Positions 16,235-24,187 of a stretch of 64,000 bases of DNA are shown here, one piece after another. The notes below the pieces were generated by a model, which was not told where the DNA came from, did not search any database, and saw only the letters and a list, made by a program, of their open reading frames with translations. The DNA comes from a virus. Numbering within the stretch: position 1 is the first letter of the stretch; every line of letters begins with the position of its first letter. Location: positions 1 through 64,000 of IMG/VR virus record IMGVR_UViG_3300033148_004210; one strand, 5' to 3'. Made by a program: the position numbers and the translations under genes.

Positions 16235-16266
16235 AGTGTGAAATTTCATAGGAGGAAATTAACACT
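16235..16266 (+). promoter_or_regulatory. Hairpin displaying an extra Shine-Dalgarno, tail-tube leader
   Basis: AGTGT (16235-16239) and AATTTC (16242-16247) pair with GAAATT (16255-16260) and ACACT (16262-16266), leaving ATAGGAG in the loop. No start codon of a plausible gene follows this AGGAGG. A second AGGAGG at 16283-16288 serves the tail-tube ATG at 16296. The duplicated site in a hairpin loop could be a ribosome standby site or mRNA stabiliser for a highly expressed gene. Confidence 0.4.
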
Positions 16267-16295
16267 AAAATAAATACTACATAGGAGGTAGTAAT

Positions 16296-17540
16296 ATGAT
16301 TCATAGTAGTTACTTTAAGCCGAGAATATTTCCGATTAAAGGAGACACAGTTCCTGCGGAAATAGATAGAGCACAATCAATTGACCCTACAGTTTCTCTT
16401 AATAGAGAAAAGGTAGAAGAGATTGGAAGAGATGGTGTAGTTGGTTATCTTTCAAAGAGTCCGACGGTTGGTTATAGATTAACACAGTTAGAATATGGTT
16501 CATTGGAATTTTGGCAGAAGTTAGTTAATAGTGATGTATTGGGAAATGATGGACAAACTGAAATTGACATATCAGATTTCAAAACTCCGTATTTTGATAT
16601 ATGTGCTTATTTAACTGATGATGATGGCACTTTTCAAGGAACGATTTATTATCCTGCATTAAGAGCTTCAGGTTTTTCCTTTAGCGTGGGAGACCCCCAG
16701 GCAAGAATGGAAAGAAGTTTTGATTTTGTTGGAGAATCTGCAAAGATTCTAAAGGGGGCTAATAAATATTTGATTTATGTTAGAGATGATGTAGAAACTG
16801 CTGATTTGGTAACTGGAGACGATGTAGTTGTGGATTTAAGTGCAAGAACACCTGTAGAAGACCCTAATAATTCTGGCGTTTATATGCTTCGAGTTGTTAG
16901 AGTAAGAAGCGGAGTTAGCACTGAATTAGTAGATGGAACAGATTTTAGTTACGATAGTGTAACTGAAGAATTAAGAGTTGAAGTTTGTGTAGTTGGCGAT
17001 GTCATTAAAATTTGGCATATGTCTGCTACAGCACCTGCAACGCAGTTTACTTTAAATGATAATGATGCTTCTGCATTACTTGGAGATTCTGCTTCGATTT
17101 ATTTATATGTTCCTGCAACTGGTAAACCTTCGTCTAGCGATTATATTTATCGATTACAAAGTGTTACTCTTGATGTTAGATTTGATAGAGAAGATGTTAG
17201 AGAAATCGGTAATAAAAATGTTGTTGCTAGAGGAATTAAAAACTCAACAGTTACAGTTACATTAGGTAGAATTCTTGAAGATTTTACAGTTGAAGAAGCA
17301 TTGCATGGCTCTAGTATAGATGTCATAGATGTAGAGAATCTTTCAGATGAATGTGTTTTAATAGTGAAAATTTTTAGTGATAACACTAAAGATACTTTAA
17401 AATACGGATTTATAGCAACTGGATTAACACCTACAGAGCTTCGTGGTGGAGCTTCGGTTAATGAGTATGTTCGCAAGGACAGCACTCTTGAAGGAGAAAG
17501 TTTAAAAATATCTGCTGACACTACAGTGCTTGGTATATAA
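16296..17540 (+). CDS. Major tail tube protein, internally duplicated
   Basis: The 414-residue protein lies between the tail terminator and the chaperone/tape-measure genes, where the tube gene belongs. Its two halves are related: residues 26-60 (SLNREKVEEIGRDGVVGYL then VGYRLTQLEYG) correspond to about 285-330 (VRFDREDVREIGNKNVVARG then TVTVTLGRI). Two tube domains on one chain would form a trimeric pseudo-hexamer ring; a similar arrangement is known for T5 pb6. AGGAGG lies 7 bases upstream and codon choice is rich, fitting high expression. Confidence 0.72.
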   Translation: MIHSSYFKPRIFPIKGDTVPAEIDRAQSIDPTVSLNREKVEEIGRDGVVGYLSKSPTVGYRLTQLEYGSLEFWQKLVNSDVLGNDGQTEIDISDFKTPYFDICAYLTDDDGTFQGTIYYPALRASGFSFSVGDPQARMERSFDFVGESAKILKGANKYLIYVRDDVETADLVTGDDVVVDLSARTPVEDPNNSGVYMLRVVRVRSGVSTELVDGTDFSYDSVTEELRVEVCVVGDVIKIWHMSATAPATQFTLNDNDASALLGDSASIYLYVPATGKPSSSDYIYRLQSVTLDVRFDREDVREIGNKNVVARGIKNSTVTVTLGRILEDFTVEEALHGSSIDVIDVENLSDECVLIVKIFSDNTKDTLKYGFIATGLTPTELRGGASVNEYVRKDSTLEGESLKISADTTVLGI

Positions 17541-17546
17541 TTTTTA

Positions 17547-17615
17547 ATTAATGGGAATGGCATTGTTTTTGTGGAAGTAACCCTTCTGTGAAAACCTTGC
17601 CTATCCCTCATTAAA
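17547..17615 (+). ncRNA. Long imperfect hairpin after the tail-tube gene
   Basis: The 92-base gap folds as one rod. TTAATGGGA (17548-17556) pairs with TCCC-T-CATTAA (17604-17614). GGCA pairs with TGCC, GTTTT with AAAAC and TGTG with TGTG by G-U wobble. GAAG (17573-17576) closes a TAACC loop with CTTC. The regular stacking of short stems over about 69 bases looks selected. There is no T-run, so a processing site, attenuator or small RNA is as likely as a terminator. Confidence 0.45.
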
Positions 17616-17632
17616 GTAAGGGAAGTAAGAAA

Positions 17633-17854
17633 ATGGACGAATATAAAATAACTGAAAAATTTTTGGACGATATATTAACAAAGACTTCTAGAACTCTTGT
17701 AGGAATAGTCTGTAAGCGTTTCGAAATCTTAGAAAACAAAGAGGATATTAAGAAGTCTGTCAAAGAACTTATTTATGAAAATGCTCGAAATATTAAAGCG
17801 TTTATAAAATCTTTTAATTGTGGAGTAGAATTCAAAAACAAACCCAAAGAATAG
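17633..17854 (+). CDS. Small helical protein of the tail operon
   Basis: The 73-residue, mostly helical protein (FLDDILTKTSRTLVGIVCKR, IKKSVKELIYENARNIKAFI) lies between tail tube and chaperone genes, with GGGAAG upstream. Short proteins of this pattern, ending in SFNCG and a basic tail, occur in similar positions in other phages, but the function is unknown. Its stop codon lies inside a terminator-like hairpin. Confidence 0.6.
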   Translation: MDEYKITEKFLDDILTKTSRTLVGIVCKRFEILENKEDIKKSVKELIYENARNIKAFIKSFNCGVEFKNKPKE

Positions 17855-17882
17855 GTGGAGTTTACCTACTTTGGGATTTTTT
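17843..17882 (+). terminator. Intrinsic terminator overlapping a stop codon
   Basis: CCCAAAG (17843-17849) and TAGGT (17852-17856) pair with ACCTA (17864-17868) and CTTTGGG (17869-17875), with a 7-base loop and two unpaired A residues. A T6 run follows at 17877-17882. The structure is a textbook intrinsic terminator and includes the stop codon of the preceding gene, so terminating ribosomes could disrupt it. It would lower expression of the chaperones and tape measure relative to the tail tube. Confidence 0.8.
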
Positions 17883-17909
17883 ATTGTAAGGAAAATAAGG
17901 AGGAAAGAA

Positions 17910-18548
17910 ATGGAAAGTAAGAAAAAGAATGAGAAACATCTATTAGCGAAAGAGGGGATGAAAGCTATATCGGAATTAGAAGAAACAATAAAGATGGAAA
18001 ATGTTATTAAGGATAATAAAATAGTTTTTACTTCTGGCGGTAAGTCTTTTAGAGTAAGAAAACCGACTTTAAGTGAACAACAGGAAATAGACTCTATTCG
18101 TAGAAAAAAATATATGGGATTAGTCAGAGATGACAGTTTTATGTTTAGAAAGCAATGGGTAGAAATTTATAAGAAAAAAGGTATTGATATAAATAAAATG
18201 AGGGATGATATAAATAGAATTCAAGATGACCTTAGAAGTTTATTGTTAAGATTGGCAAAAACAGCAGAACCGAAAGCTGTTAAATTGTTAAAGGACGAAA
18301 TAATTAAGTTAAAAGACAAATCTTATAATTTATCAATTGAAATGACAGATTTGCTTGTTTATTCAATAGAAGACCAACTTACTATTCATGTAAATTCTTA
18401 TACTACTTATGTGGTATTAGAACGAAATGAAGGAGGAAAGTGGACGAAGAATTTTAAATCTTATGAAGATTTTGAGAAATCGGAGAATAATGATTTAATA
18501 GGTAAGGCGTTTTATTTTATAAACAATTTGATGTATGGACAAAAATAA
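17910..18548 (+). CDS. Putative tail assembly chaperone
   Basis: The ATG at 17910 follows AAGGAGG by 6 bases; an earlier in-frame ATG at 17871 lies inside the terminator. The 212-residue protein is helical, with FRVRKPTLSEQQEIDSIRRK and a coiled middle (DDINRIQDDLRSLLLRLAK). It sits between tube and tape measure, where siphoviruses encode the G-type chaperone that coats the tape measure. Its TAA overlaps the next ATG (TAATG), so the second chaperone-like gene is coupled by reinitiation rather than by frameshifting. Confidence 0.55.
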   Translation: MESKKKNEKHLLAKEGMKAISELEETIKMENVIKDNKIVFTSGGKSFRVRKPTLSEQQEIDSIRRKKYMGLVRDDSFMFRKQWVEIYKKKGIDINKMRDDINRIQDDLRSLLLRLAKTAEPKAVKLLKDEIIKLKDKSYNLSIEMTDLLVYSIEDQLTIHVNSYTTYVVLERNEGGKWTKNFKSYEDFEKSENNDLIGKAFYFINNLMYGQK

Positions 18549-18892
18549 TGGATTTTACGATATTAAAAAAATTAGCTAAATCTGATAAATATCAGATTTT
18601 ATACAATAGAGCAAAGGAGATAGGAACTTTAAAGTTATTTTCTAATGATTCTGATTTATCAGGTATTCAACTTTGGTTTTTATATCTTTTGCAAATGTAT
18701 AATATTTTATATCAAGATTTAGCAGAAGATAGAGATTATATAAGCGAAGAAGTTATAGCAGACGATATACGAACGGAAGCTTATTTGTTATTAAGAAAAC
18801 AAATAAAAAATAAAAAGAATAAAATAAATCCAAGTAAGAAAGAAGTAAATACTTCTGGAGAAATTCCAGGGATTATTTTTAGAGGGAAGTAA
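18548..18892 (+). CDS. Putative second tail assembly chaperone
   Basis: The 114-residue protein begins at a TAATG overlap with the previous gene. It is helical (FTILKKLAKSDKYQILYNRA, LWFLYLLQMYNILYQDLAED) with a basic, lysine-rich linker and a short beta tail (GIIFRGK). Directly before the tape measure, it takes the place of the T-type chaperone. The assignment is positional. Confidence 0.5.
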   Translation: MDFTILKKLAKSDKYQILYNRAKEIGTLKLFSNDSDLSGIQLWFLYLLQMYNILYQDLAEDRDYISEEVIADDIRTEAYLLLRKQIKNKKNKINPSKKEVNTSGEIPGIIFRGK

Positions 18893-18897
18893 AAAAC

Positions 18898-21435
18898 ATG
18901 ATAAATGCTCGCCAATATCTAATTTCATTTTTAGCGACCATATCGGGACATAGAGCTGTTACGAGTGGTTTGACTCAAATGGAACGAGGAACAAAAGGAT
19001 ATGCCACTGCTACTGGTAAATCGACAATGCGAACCCAATCCTTTAATGATATGTTAAATAAAGCCACTAAAAGGGCTTTGATTGTTGCTCCAGTATGGAT
19101 GATGTTAAGAACTATTATGATGGGATTTGTTAGAACTATAGGAGATATGGTAAGAGCTGGTTTGGATTTAGAAGAAGGTATGGCTAGAATAAAAACAGTT
19201 GTGCATGGAACTGCTTCTACAGTAAAAGCAGATTTAGTAGCTATCAGAAGTCAAATTTTAACTACTGCTACGGATTCTAGAATAAGTATAAAAGAATTAG
19301 CAGAAGCTTTTTATTTTCTTAAAACAGCAAGTTTATCTACACAAGAGTCTATGTCAGCCTTTAAAGTCGTTACAGATGCTATGGTAGGCACAGGAGTAAA
19401 AGCTAAAGAAATGGCTAGAGCTGTTGCTGGTATATATAATACGATGGGGCAATATATGAATAAAAATTTAACTATTGCCGAAAAAATGACAAAAATTGGA
19501 GATGCTTTAACATATACTTATGCGACTCAAGATGTTGAAATGAGTGAGTTAATAGCTGGTTATACCAAATTTGCTCCATATATTTCAGGATTGACTGATG
19601 ATATTACTGAAGTTATAACTGTTTTAGGATTTTTAAATACTAAAATGTTAAGAGGTTCGAGAACAGGAAGATTATTAGGTAGAGCAGTTTTACAAATAAC
19701 AAAAAATTCAAAACAATTAGCCAGTGTATTTAACATTACTTTTGACCCCGATAAGCCCGTTAAATTTTTAGATGTTATTTCTAAAGTTACTAAAGCTATG
19801 GGAGCAACCACTAAATTAACAGAAAAGCAATCAAGAGCATTACAAACTGTTTTTGCTACTAGGGGTGGAGTTCCTATTAGATTATTAATTCCTCATTTTG
19901 ATGCTTTAATACATACTTTAAAACTCGCCGAAGAAAATATGTCAGGGTTTAATGAAAGAATGAAAGAAATTAGGATGCAAACTGTAATGGCTCAAGCTGA
20001 AAGATTTGGAAATATATTAAAAGTTATGGCAATTCAGTTTGCCGAAGGCTTATTTGGGGCTGGAACAATGGCACAATCTTTAAAAGAACTTAACGATACT
20101 TTTCAAGGAGGGGTTTCAGTAGCTAAAGCATATGGAGATAGTATAGGATATATATTCACAGAATATGCTAGAGTAGCATTATTATTATCTCAATTTACTA
20201 AAGCAGGAATTACTGTTGCCGATATATTAAATCCTGGTATGTTAGGAACAAAATACAAAGAAATAGGAGAAGCTGTTGAAAATATCATAAAAATGTTTGA
20301 TGAAGGTGAGGTTGGACATCTTACTCCAGATGAATTTTTAAAGAAAAGAATAGAGCAGGAGCAAAAGGAAGCAGATATAATTAAAAAAAGAGAAGCATCA
20401 ACTAAACTTAATTTAGATAGATTAAAAGAGGAAAAAGATATATTAAAAAGTAATGTTAAGATTATGAAAACTTTTGGAGCACATGCTTTAGATATTGCTA
20501 AATATAAAAAAGAATATTATGAAACTTTAAAAAAGGAATTAGCAGAAAGAAGTGAAAATATAAATCTTGCAGAATATGATTTACAAATAGCAGATGCTCA
20601 ATTAGAAATATTAGAAGCCGAAATTAAATATAGAAAAGAAATTCAAGATTTAGTGAGAGGAACAGGAATTCAAATTTTACAATCTATAGGTGCTTCCGAA
20701 TCTCAAATTTTAGAAATAAAAATAAGACAATTAGAAGCAGATAAAGAATCAATGGGAAATACTCAATATTTGCTTAATTTCGATAAATTAAGATTACAAC
20801 AAGTGGTGGCATTACAAAAAGAGAAAGAAAAAGAACTTCAAACTGCAACTAATCTTGCAATGCAATATGAAAAAGCAGATGCAATGGAAAGGTCTCGTTT
20901 GAGAAGAATGATGGAATTGAGGGGATTATCTCCAGAAAAATTAACAAAACAATATGAAGAAGATATGTATGATAGAACTATTATAGAGGAATATTGGAGC
21001 AACTTTTCCAAAGAAGGACAACAAGCTATAGGAGAAGTTATTAGAAAGATGTATGATTTACCAGAATCTCCTACAGGAGGTCTTGGAGAAGTTCCAGATA
21101 ATTTAACAGATATTTTTGCTCCTACAGGTGCTCATCGGTATTGGGATGAATGGACAACTCGTTCTAGAGATGCTTTAAAAGAATTTGGAGATGAATGGGT
21201 AAAATTAGGAGGTTTAGGTGGGGGCTTGGGTGCAGTAGGTAAAACCACCAGAGATAGAATTGCAATTAACCAAAAAGTAGATATGAGCACAACTATAGAA
21301 AATATAGAAGTTAAATTACCAAAAAATGCGTTAGATAAAGTAGCAGAAGAAGCTTCAAAAAAATTCAAAGAATTTTTAGAAAATGACGAAGCTTTCCAAA
21401 AAAGGACTGCGAATCTTTTAAGACCGTATCTATAA
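18898..21435 (+). CDS. Tail tape measure protein (TP901 core type)
   Basis: The 845-residue protein shows the TP901 tape-measure core near residues 85-330: EEGMARIKTVVHGTAS, SIKELAEAFYFLKTASLS, VKAKEMARAVAGIYN, TYATQDVEMSELIAGY and MLRGSRTGRLLGRAV. A hydrophobic patch near residues 47-75 could be membrane-active. Residues about 470-670 are long charged helices. By the usual 0.15 nm per residue this predicts a tail of roughly 125 nm, moderate for a siphovirus. GAGGGAAG precedes the ATG. Confidence 0.88.
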   Translation: MINARQYLISFLATISGHRAVTSGLTQMERGTKGYATATGKSTMRTQSFNDMLNKATKRALIVAPVWMMLRTIMMGFVRTIGDMVRAGLDLEEGMARIKTVVHGTASTVKADLVAIRSQILTTATDSRISIKELAEAFYFLKTASLSTQESMSAFKVVTDAMVGTGVKAKEMARAVAGIYNTMGQYMNKNLTIAEKMTKIGDALTYTYATQDVEMSELIAGYTKFAPYISGLTDDITEVITVLGFLNTKMLRGSRTGRLLGRAVLQITKNSKQLASVFNITFDPDKPVKFLDVISKVTKAMGATTKLTEKQSRALQTVFATRGGVPIRLLIPHFDALIHTLKLAEENMSGFNERMKEIRMQTVMAQAERFGNILKVMAIQFAEGLFGAGTMAQSLKELNDTFQGGVSVAKAYGDSIGYIFTEYARVALLLSQFTKAGITVADILNPGMLGTKYKEIGEAVENIIKMFDEGEVGHLTPDEFLKKRIEQEQKEADIIKKREASTKLNLDRLKEEKDILKSNVKIMKTFGAHALDIAKYKKEYYETLKKELAERSENINLAEYDLQIADAQLEILEAEIKYRKEIQDLVRGTGIQILQSIGASESQILEIKIRQLEADKESMGNTQYLLNFDKLRLQQVVALQKEKEKELQTATNLAMQYEKADAMERSRLRRMMELRGLSPEKLTKQYEEDMYDRTIIEEYWSNFSKEGQQAIGEVIRKMYDLPESPTGGLGEVPDNLTDIFAPTGAHRYWDEWTTRSRDALKEFGDEWVKLGGLGGGLGAVGKTTRDRIAINQKVDMSTTIENIEVKLPKNALDKVAEEASKKFKEFLENDEAFQKRTANLLRPYL

Positions 21436-21454
21436 TATTTTAAGGAGAAAAAAA

Positions 21455-21868
21455 ATGGATTATACTGTAAAAATTACATTTCTTGAAGATAGCACAGGTT
21501 CTGTAGATTATGATTTGCCTTATGTATTTCATGTAACCGACCCTCATCCTGGTATGAAAGCTACTGTTATTCATGGGACTAGAGGAGATGGTTCTATAGT
21601 AATCGAAGGTGGTAAAAAAAGCCAAGAAATTATTGTAAGAGGAAAATTATTCGATACAGATGGATATAAAGATTTAACTACTTTAATAAACGAGATGAGA
21701 ACAAAACTTACAACGGAAGTGGCAACTTTAACTATGAAACATAATGATGGTGGATGGGTAACTGATTGGCAATACACTGTCCGACGTATTGAGGAGATTA
21801 GATTCCCAAAGAGCTATCGAACCCAAAGCCAAGATTATGAAGTCAGCTTTTTAGTGTTGGCATATTAA
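21455..21868 (+). CDS. Distal tail-like protein
   Basis: The 137-residue protein follows the tape measure by 19 bases with AAGGAG upstream. It has the compact pattern of small baseplate/distal tail proteins: GDGSIVIEGGKKSQEIIVRG, GYKDLTTLINEMR, then FPKSYRTQSQDYEVSFLV. Proteins of this shape form the ring between tube and hub. The related hub candidate is at 24188. Confidence 0.6.
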   Translation: MDYTVKITFLEDSTGSVDYDLPYVFHVTDPHPGMKATVIHGTRGDGSIVIEGGKKSQEIIVRGKLFDTDGYKDLTTLINEMRTKLTTEVATLTMKHNDGGWVTDWQYTVRRIEEIRFPKSYRTQSQDYEVSFLVLAY

Positions 21869-21886
21869 TTTTATAGGAGGAAATAA

Positions 21887-22522
21887 ATGACAAATCTAAC
21901 TTTACGGGTAAACAAAGGAGATGCTGATACTGCTTATGGAGAGACAGGAGCAGATTATATTAATGCAGACCTTACAAATGATTATATTATTTGGACTGCT
22001 GGAAGTTCTGCGGTAGCGGATGGGCAAGATGAACCTACTGAAGACGAATTAAATCAAGCTTATTCTATAATTACCGATAGCGACCTTACAGTTGCACATT
22101 GTTTATTTTTCGATTATAGTGGAGATGTGTTAGAAGATGTAGAAGGTATGGGATTAAATAAACGATACGTATTTTGTTTTTCTTTTGATGGAGCAACTGC
22201 AAGTGAACCACAATTGGAAGCTTGGGACGATTCTGACCATGATTCCATTGATAAACATGTTCTTGGTGTAGAAACTGGTGAAGATTCTTTTGTAAAGGGA
22301 GTTTGCACTACTTTAGGATTACCTGGAGCAGATTGGGTTGGAGACCCTATTGCAGGAACTGATGTATTGTTATTAAATAATACTAATGGTGCTTTAAGTG
22401 CTTTAGCTACTGGAGAAACAAGTCAAGAATTATATGCTAATTTAAAAATTGTTATTCCTGCAAACTATAGCACTCCTGCAATTGAAACTTTTGTATTAAC
22501 AGTGCGATATACTTGGATGTAA
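21887..22522 (+). CDS. Tail structural protein, unknown family
   Basis: The 211-residue acidic protein follows the distal tail gene with a strong ATAGGAGG. It is beta-rich (LTLRVNKGDADTAYGETGAD, NLKIVIPANYSTPAIETFVL ending RYTW), without helices or signals, as expected of a virion component. No family recognised. Codon choice resembles the capsid and tube genes. Confidence 0.55.
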   Translation: MTNLTLRVNKGDADTAYGETGADYINADLTNDYIIWTAGSSAVADGQDEPTEDELNQAYSIITDSDLTVAHCLFFDYSGDVLEDVEGMGLNKRYVFCFSFDGATASEPQLEAWDDSDHDSIDKHVLGVETGEDSFVKGVCTTLGLPGADWVGDPIAGTDVLLLNNTNGALSALATGETSQELYANLKIVIPANYSTPAIETFVLTVRYTWM

Positions 22523-22532
22523 TAAAGGAGAA

Positions 22533-22916
22533 ATGATGAAATCTTTATACACAGTAATATTTGAAGACGGAAGTAATTATCTCGGAGGAAATTATCAAAA
22601 TACTGGATGGATGGATATTCCTAATAAACCTATTAAAAGAATAATATATTCTTTACCAAATGGCGATAACTTGGTTTTAAATGGTTATGACGAATATTTT
22701 CATTATATTGAAGTTACACAAAACATAATGGGCAAAAACTCAGGAAAAATGAGACTTGAATCCGCTAATATTTTAGGATTGAAAAATAATATAGTAACGA
22801 GTTATAAAATAGCATTATTTCAAAATTCTGAACATAAAATTGGAGAAATAAAAAAAGAAATTTTTAATAAAAACGATAAAAAAATAAAACAATTAAATCC
22901 TTCAGGATGGAAGTAA
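22533..22916 (+). CDS. Hypothetical tail-region protein
   Basis: The 127-residue protein begins with ATGATG after AAAGGAGAA, so either Met could be used. The N-terminal half is beta-rich (SLYTVIFEDGSNYLGG, WMDIPNKPIKRIIYSLPNG), and the end is lysine-rich. An inserted endonuclease gene starts immediately after its stop codon. Function unknown; probably tail accessory by position. Confidence 0.55.
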   Translation: MMKSLYTVIFEDGSNYLGGNYQNTGWMDIPNKPIKRIIYSLPNGDNLVLNGYDEYFHYIEVTQNIMGKNSGKMRLESANILGLKNNIVTSYKIALFQNSEHKIGEIKKEIFNKNDKKIKQLNPSGWK

Positions 22917-23657
22917 ATGAAAGAATATCTTAAAAAACATTATTGTATAGAATCTAATTGCAACAACAAAATTTGTTATTCTACTTTTCTTTATGGGAGT
23001 AAAAAATGTAGAAGTTGCTCAAATAAAGGAAGAATTGTTACAGAAGAAACTAAGAAAAAAATAATTAAAATACATACGGGTTTGAAGCGTTCCAAAAAAA
23101 CTTGTAAAAATATTAGCGACTCTTTAAAAGGAAAATACAAATATAATATTTCTAAAGAATTTTTGATTAAAGAATATATAAAGAAGAATAAATCAATGAA
23201 AATAATAGCAAAAGAGATAGAATGTAGTGAAGCCACTATTTGTTATAGAATGAAAAAATACAATATTCTGCGGAGAAATAGGTATGAAGCAATGAAAGGA
23301 GTCCCTAAATCAAATAAAGGTAAAAAACATCATTGGTATGGGAAAATTATTCATGGCAAATGGGGGAAATATAAAGGGATTTATATGCGGTCTTCTTGGG
23401 AAATATTATATGCTAAATATCTTGATAAACAACATATTAATTGGCAATATGAACCTATAGCATTTGAATTGGATAATACTACTTATACACCAGATTTTTA
23501 TTTACCAGAAAAGAATAAATATATAGAAATAAAAGGTTATTGGAGAGACGATTCCAAAAAGAAATTTAATAAATTTAAGGAAAAATATCCAGATAAAGAT
23601 ATTACAGTATTAATGAAAACAGACTTAGAAGAATTGGGAATTTTAGAAAAAAAATAA
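22917..23657 (+). CDS. PD-(D/E)XK homing endonuclease with HTH module
   Basis: The 246-residue protein starts directly after the previous stop codon. It has a Cys-rich ribbon (CIESNCNNKIC, CRSC), a NUMOD-like stretch (TEETKKKIIKIHTG) and the shared HTH module (ISKEFLIKEY, IAKEIECSEATICYRMKKY). The C-terminal nuclease reads MRSSWEILYAKYLD, then YTPDFYLP and YIEIKGYW, that is the PD...(D/E)XK catalytic motif. This is the third nuclease fold in the genome to carry the same HTH module. Confidence 0.85.
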   Translation: MKEYLKKHYCIESNCNNKICYSTFLYGSKKCRSCSNKGRIVTEETKKKIIKIHTGLKRSKKTCKNISDSLKGKYKYNISKEFLIKEYIKKNKSMKIIAKEIECSEATICYRMKKYNILRRNRYEAMKGVPKSNKGKKHHWYGKIIHGKWGKYKGIYMRSSWEILYAKYLDKQHINWQYEPIAFELDNTTYTPDFYLPEKNKYIEIKGYWRDDSKKKFNKFKEKYPDKDITVLMKTDLEELGILEKK

Positions 23658-23684
23658 AACAAAAAAAACAAGGAGGAAAAAATA

Positions 23685-24140
23685 ATGAAAGATGGAATTA
23701 AATTAACAGGTGATGTCGTAATTGAACGACGAAGAAAAGATGGTTCAGTTATTGATAGGGAAGAGTTGAAAAATCTAATTGTAAATTCTGGCAAAGAAAG
23801 AGTTGCTAGACTTATTGCCGAAGGTGTCGGAACTGGTTTAACAGGATTTAGTTATATTGCTATAGGGACAGGAGTAACTGGTGCAAATGCTACCGATACT
23901 TCTCTTGAAACAGAAGTAGAGAGAGAACTTTCTACAGTAGATTATGAAGCTAGTTATAAAGCTACTTTTGAAAAGACATTTACTTTTGAAACTGGCGACA
24001 GTTATGCCATTACCGAAGCTGGAGTTGGAGATAGTGCAAGTTCAACTGGAGATACTTTATTGGATAGGTTTGTATTTACAGCAAAAAATGTAGATATAGA
24101 TACTGACCTTTATGTGAAAATTACTATAACAGTAGCCTAA
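23685..24140 (+). CDS. Tail-associated structural protein
   Basis: The 151-residue protein follows an AAGGAGG. It shows a pattern seen in phage tail accessory proteins: SYIAIGTGVTGANATDTSLE, then ETEVERELSTVDYEASYKAT, ITEAGVGDSASSTGDTLLDR, FVFTAKNVDIDTDLYVKIT. This fold is beta-rich and probably lies near the tail tip or fibre attachment site. Its exact role is not known. Confidence 0.55.
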   Translation: MKDGIKLTGDVVIERRRKDGSVIDREELKNLIVNSGKERVARLIAEGVGTGLTGFSYIAIGTGVTGANATDTSLETEVERELSTVDYEASYKATFEKTFTFETGDSYAITEAGVGDSASSTGDTLLDRFVFTAKNVDIDTDLYVKITITVA

Positions 24141-24187
24141 GATTGATTTATATTTAAATAATTCAAGTAAGGAGGAAAAGTTTTTTT

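Noticed and set aside
17910-18892. Programmed frameshift joining the two tail chaperones.
   Set aside because: The genes are linked by a TAATG overlap with a proper ATG, and I see no clear slippery heptamer before the stop. Reinitiation explains the arrangement.
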